NCBI RefSeq assembly: GCF_036345015.1
Contig: NZ_CP084098.1
Coordinates: forward strand, 248,001 to 312,000
Length of the DNA: 64,000 nt
Direction of reading: 5' to 3'
Origin: Cyanobacterium sp. Dongsha4
GTDB taxonomy: Bacteria; Cyanobacteriota; Cyanobacteriia; Cyanobacteriales; Cyanobacteriaceae
The notes under the pieces were generated by a model. The model saw nothing but the letters and a program-made list of their open reading frames with translations. It had not been told where the DNA came from and searched no databases. Below, piece by piece: positions 62,206 through 64,000 of this stretch. The number at the start of each line of letters is the position of its first letter. Position 1 is the stretch's first letter. The translations under genes were made by a program, and so were the position numbers.

Positions 62206-63642
62206 ATGAAAACCGTAAAAACGTTACTAAAATTTATAAAAAATAACTTATCTTCGAGTTACAGAAAAATTACTATACTATTCATTTTTACACTATTATT
62301 AGTTCTAGCAACACCTCAATCTCGACAAATAATTCAAGCTAAAGCAATAAACGGTATCGAACAGAGAATTAAAAGTCAGAAAATGGGAATTATGGAAGAT
62401 AGTTTCCGTAATGAATATGAAGAATATTTTGGGAGAATAATTAACACCGAACAATTTAATCCTGTCAATGTTCGTATTACTTCATCTCACAATCGACAAA
62501 ACGCTTCAGAAATAGCTCGAAAAATTGCGATCGCCGATCGTCTTGCTCAAACCACATCAGCCGTTATGTGGGTAGTGCCAGAAAAAGAATATTTACATTT
62601 AGTTTTAATAACTTCCAGAGGTATTATTACCGTTAAAGATCTTTATGAAGTACCCTTTGATACAATTAACCGAACAGTTACAGATTTTTACAAGCAAATA
62701 AATCAACTAGAAACCCCTTTTGACCTAACTCTATCCCAAAAATTATATCAATGGATTATTAGCCCTTTTGAAAAAGAAATCCTAGAACCAGAAAAAATCA
62801 ATAACATCTTATTTTGTATGGGAGAAGGTGTACGTTTATTGCCCTTTGCCGCCCTCCATGATGGAGAAAAATTCCTAGTGCAAAAATACAATTTAAGTCG
62901 CATACCTGCATTTGACTTAATTAACCCTGAATATAAACCCTTCAATAATCCCACAGTTTTAGCAATGGGAGCATCTAATTTTACAGATAATACCCCCTTA
63001 CCAGGAGTTTTAGTGGAATTACAAGAAGTTGCTCAAAAAGTTCAAAAAAAATCTTCTCAAAATCAAGAAGAAATACTTTTTAATCAAGAATTTACCCTTG
63101 CGAATATGCAACAACGGCTAAAAGAAAAACCCTTTGAAATTATCCATCTAGCCACCCATGCAGACTTTAAGCCCGGAAGCCCAAATAATTCTTATATTCA
63201 ATTCTGGGACAAAAAATTAACCCTTGATAAAATGTACGAACTTCCTTGGCAAACACCCCCAGATTTATTAATTCTCAGTGCTTGTAATACTGCAGTTGGT
63301 GACAATAATTCTGAATTGGGATTTACAGGTATTGCCCTACAATCGGGAGTTAAGTCCGCACTAGGTAGTTTATGGTATGTCAGTGACTTAGGTACTTTAG
63401 CTTTAATTACTGAATTTTACGAGCAGTTAATTAATCAATCAGAGAAAAATCCGACGAAAGTACAGGCTTTAACAAAGGCTCAAAATCTTTTGCTTGAGGA
63501 TAAAGTCTATTTTGAAGATAATCGCTTAATCACTCCTGAAGGAGATATTTACCTACCCGACAATTTAAAATTAAAAGGAAAATTAGATTTATCTCATCCT
63601 TTTTATTGGTCTGCATTTACTTTAATTAGTAGTCCTTGGTAA
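62206..63642 (+). CDS. Membrane-anchored CHAT-domain protein
   Basis: A 478-residue protein. Residues 24-40 (ITILFIFTLLLVLATPQ) are a signal anchor. The middle (60-240) is a charged helical part. The CHAT (caspase-HetF-associated with TPR) protease domain covers about 240-470, with the dyad His in IHLATHADFKPG and Cys in LILSACNTAVGDNNSELGFTG, then SALGSLWYVSD and the closing FYWSAFTLISSPW. CHAT peptidases are typical of cyanobacterial regulatory and cell-death-like systems. No TPR array and no partner are visible nearby. The riboswitch that follows belongs to the next gene. Confidence 0.85.
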   Translation: MKTVKTLLKFIKNNLSSSYRKITILFIFTLLLVLATPQSRQIIQAKAINGIEQRIKSQKMGIMEDSFRNEYEEYFGRIINTEQFNPVNVRITSSHNRQNASEIARKIAIADRLAQTTSAVMWVVPEKEYLHLVLITSRGIITVKDLYEVPFDTINRTVTDFYKQINQLETPFDLTLSQKLYQWIISPFEKEILEPEKINNILFCMGEGVRLLPFAALHDGEKFLVQKYNLSRIPAFDLINPEYKPFNNPTVLAMGASNFTDNTPLPGVLVELQEVAQKVQKKSSQNQEEILFNQEFTLANMQQRLKEKPFEIIHLATHADFKPGSPNNSYIQFWDKKLTLDKMYELPWQTPPDLLILSACNTAVGDNNSELGFTGIALQSGVKSALGSLWYVSDLGTLALITEFYEQLINQSEKNPTKVQALTKAQNLLLEDKVYFEDNRLITPEGDIYLPDNLKLKGKLDLSHPFYWSAFTLISSPW

Positions 63643-63816
63643 ACCTAAGTTCAATGAAAAAAGTATTGAAAAATAAGGAGTAGAGACTTATTGTTAATTA
63701 CCTTTGCCCCTTGTCCCTTTTTTTATTGCGAATTTTCTCTTTCGTATTTTTTTATACAGTATCCCCCCCAGAGGTTTGTTATGTTTAACCACAACAAAAG
63801 CAATAAAAGAAAGAAG

Positions 63817-63937
63817 GTTTCTAGGGTTCCGATGCTTAGGGCGTGACTGGTCCGAGAGAAACAAGCTACTATAAAAGATTTCCTAATTGATTGACGACGA
63901 ATTAAGTAGCTACACGGAGGGAGAAAAGCCCGGGAGG
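63817..63937 (+). ncRNA. Guanidine-I (ykkC) riboswitch aptamer
   Basis: Matches the ykkC consensus in order: GGTTTCTAGGGTTCCG (63817-63832), ACTGGTCCGAGAG (63846-63858), then after a variable hairpin CACGGAGGGAGAAAAGCCCG and GGAGG (63913-63936). These are the conserved binding-core blocks of guanidine-I riboswitches, which sense guanidinium and switch on detoxification, transport or hydrolysis genes. The regulated gene begins beyond the right edge. In cyanobacteria such switches usually precede guanidine hydrolase or guanidine/urea-type ABC transporter genes. Confidence 0.92.
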
Positions 63938-63957
63938 ATGTGATGGTTCTCACTGTC

Positions 63958-63987
63958 ACCCTTCTGGGTTTTGTTGTTTTTTGGCAA
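63958..63987 (+). terminator. Possible terminator arm of the riboswitch
   Basis: ACCC-TTCT-GGGT (63958-63969) followed by TTTGTTGTTTTTT. The stem is only four base pairs, so this is weak, but its place after the aptamer fits a terminator-type expression platform. Confidence 0.3.
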
Positions 63988-64000
63988 CAGTTGATTATAT

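Noticed and set aside
63723-63959. Minus-strand 78-codon frame at the right end
   Set aside because: It covers the guanidine-I riboswitch on the other strand, and the translation has no family look.

Overview
The window is chromosomal DNA of a cyanobacterium. It has thylakoid photosystem genes (psbH, psbN, a divergent psbA, isiA), a complete kaiA-kaiB-kaiC clock cluster, the phycobilisome degradation gene nblA, ferredoxin-nitrite reductase behind an NtcA-type promoter, and dozens of HIP1 octamers (GCGATCGC). The low G+C content, AT-rich intergenic regions and heptamer word repeats suggest a unicellular chroococcalean of the Geminocystis/Cyanobacterium/Crocosphaera kind. That placement is inference; there is no rRNA in the window.

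Layout. 1-3.3 kb: a partial conserved gene, a MEKHLA-domain protein, hisC and glyQ, all on the minus strand. 3.4-4.75 kb: a decayed ISAs1-family element with an IS1-family element inside it. 4.8-8.2 kb: a Crp/Fnr regulator, then a plus-strand set of small Mrp/Mnh antiporter subunits (E, F, G, DUF4040, B) without the large subunits. 8.3-12.4 kb: lipB, plsC, an orphan TRAP small subunit, a prepilin-like protein, a glycosyltransferase relic and a TPR protein. 12.7-13.7 kb: a rogue (sentinel) D1 gene lacking several manganese ligands. 14-20.8 kb: a phosphotransferase/ATPase fusion, HU, a cobD-like decarboxylase, rsmH, a sugar kinase, tatA, and the divergent psbH/psbN pair. 21-28.5 kb: an acidic membrane protein, a lipoprotein, a DUF4278 protein, an RND permease without docking subdomains, a glycosyltransferase and KDPG aldolase. 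29-32 kb: kaiABC. 33-36.4 kb: gtrA with a glycosyltransferase, then flavodoxin and isiA in the order isiB-isiA. 36.7-37.9 kb: an intact ISAs1-family IS with a 10-bp target duplication. 38-43.3 kb: a DUF3155 gene, nblA, an RRM protein, a STAS gene with no standard start codon, Mini-RNase III and an SpkB-like kinase. 43.5-49.3 kb: a two-domain glycosyltransferase, coaE, hemC and an ABC permease. 49.4-50.7 kb: a solitary TnpB element. 51-56 kb: a small membrane protein, a hypothetical, nirA and thrS. 56.2-63.6 kb: a 1325-residue DUF4114 protein, gatB and a CHAT-domain protein. The last 200 bases hold a guanidine-I (ykkC) riboswitch whose target gene lies outside the window.

Genes that probably work together: kaiABC (circadian oscillator); isiB and isiA (iron-starvation electron carrier and antenna); Mrp E/F/G/DUF4040/B (part of a cation/proton antiporter); gtrA with its glycosyltransferase (envelope polysaccharide); psbH, psbN and the D1 variant (photosystem II); nirA and nblA (nitrogen and nutrient-stress physiology). 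Intergenic DNA is rich in short word repeats, two 28-bp palindromes and a degenerate repeat of about 32 bp. No tRNA, rRNA, CRISPR array or prophage was seen.
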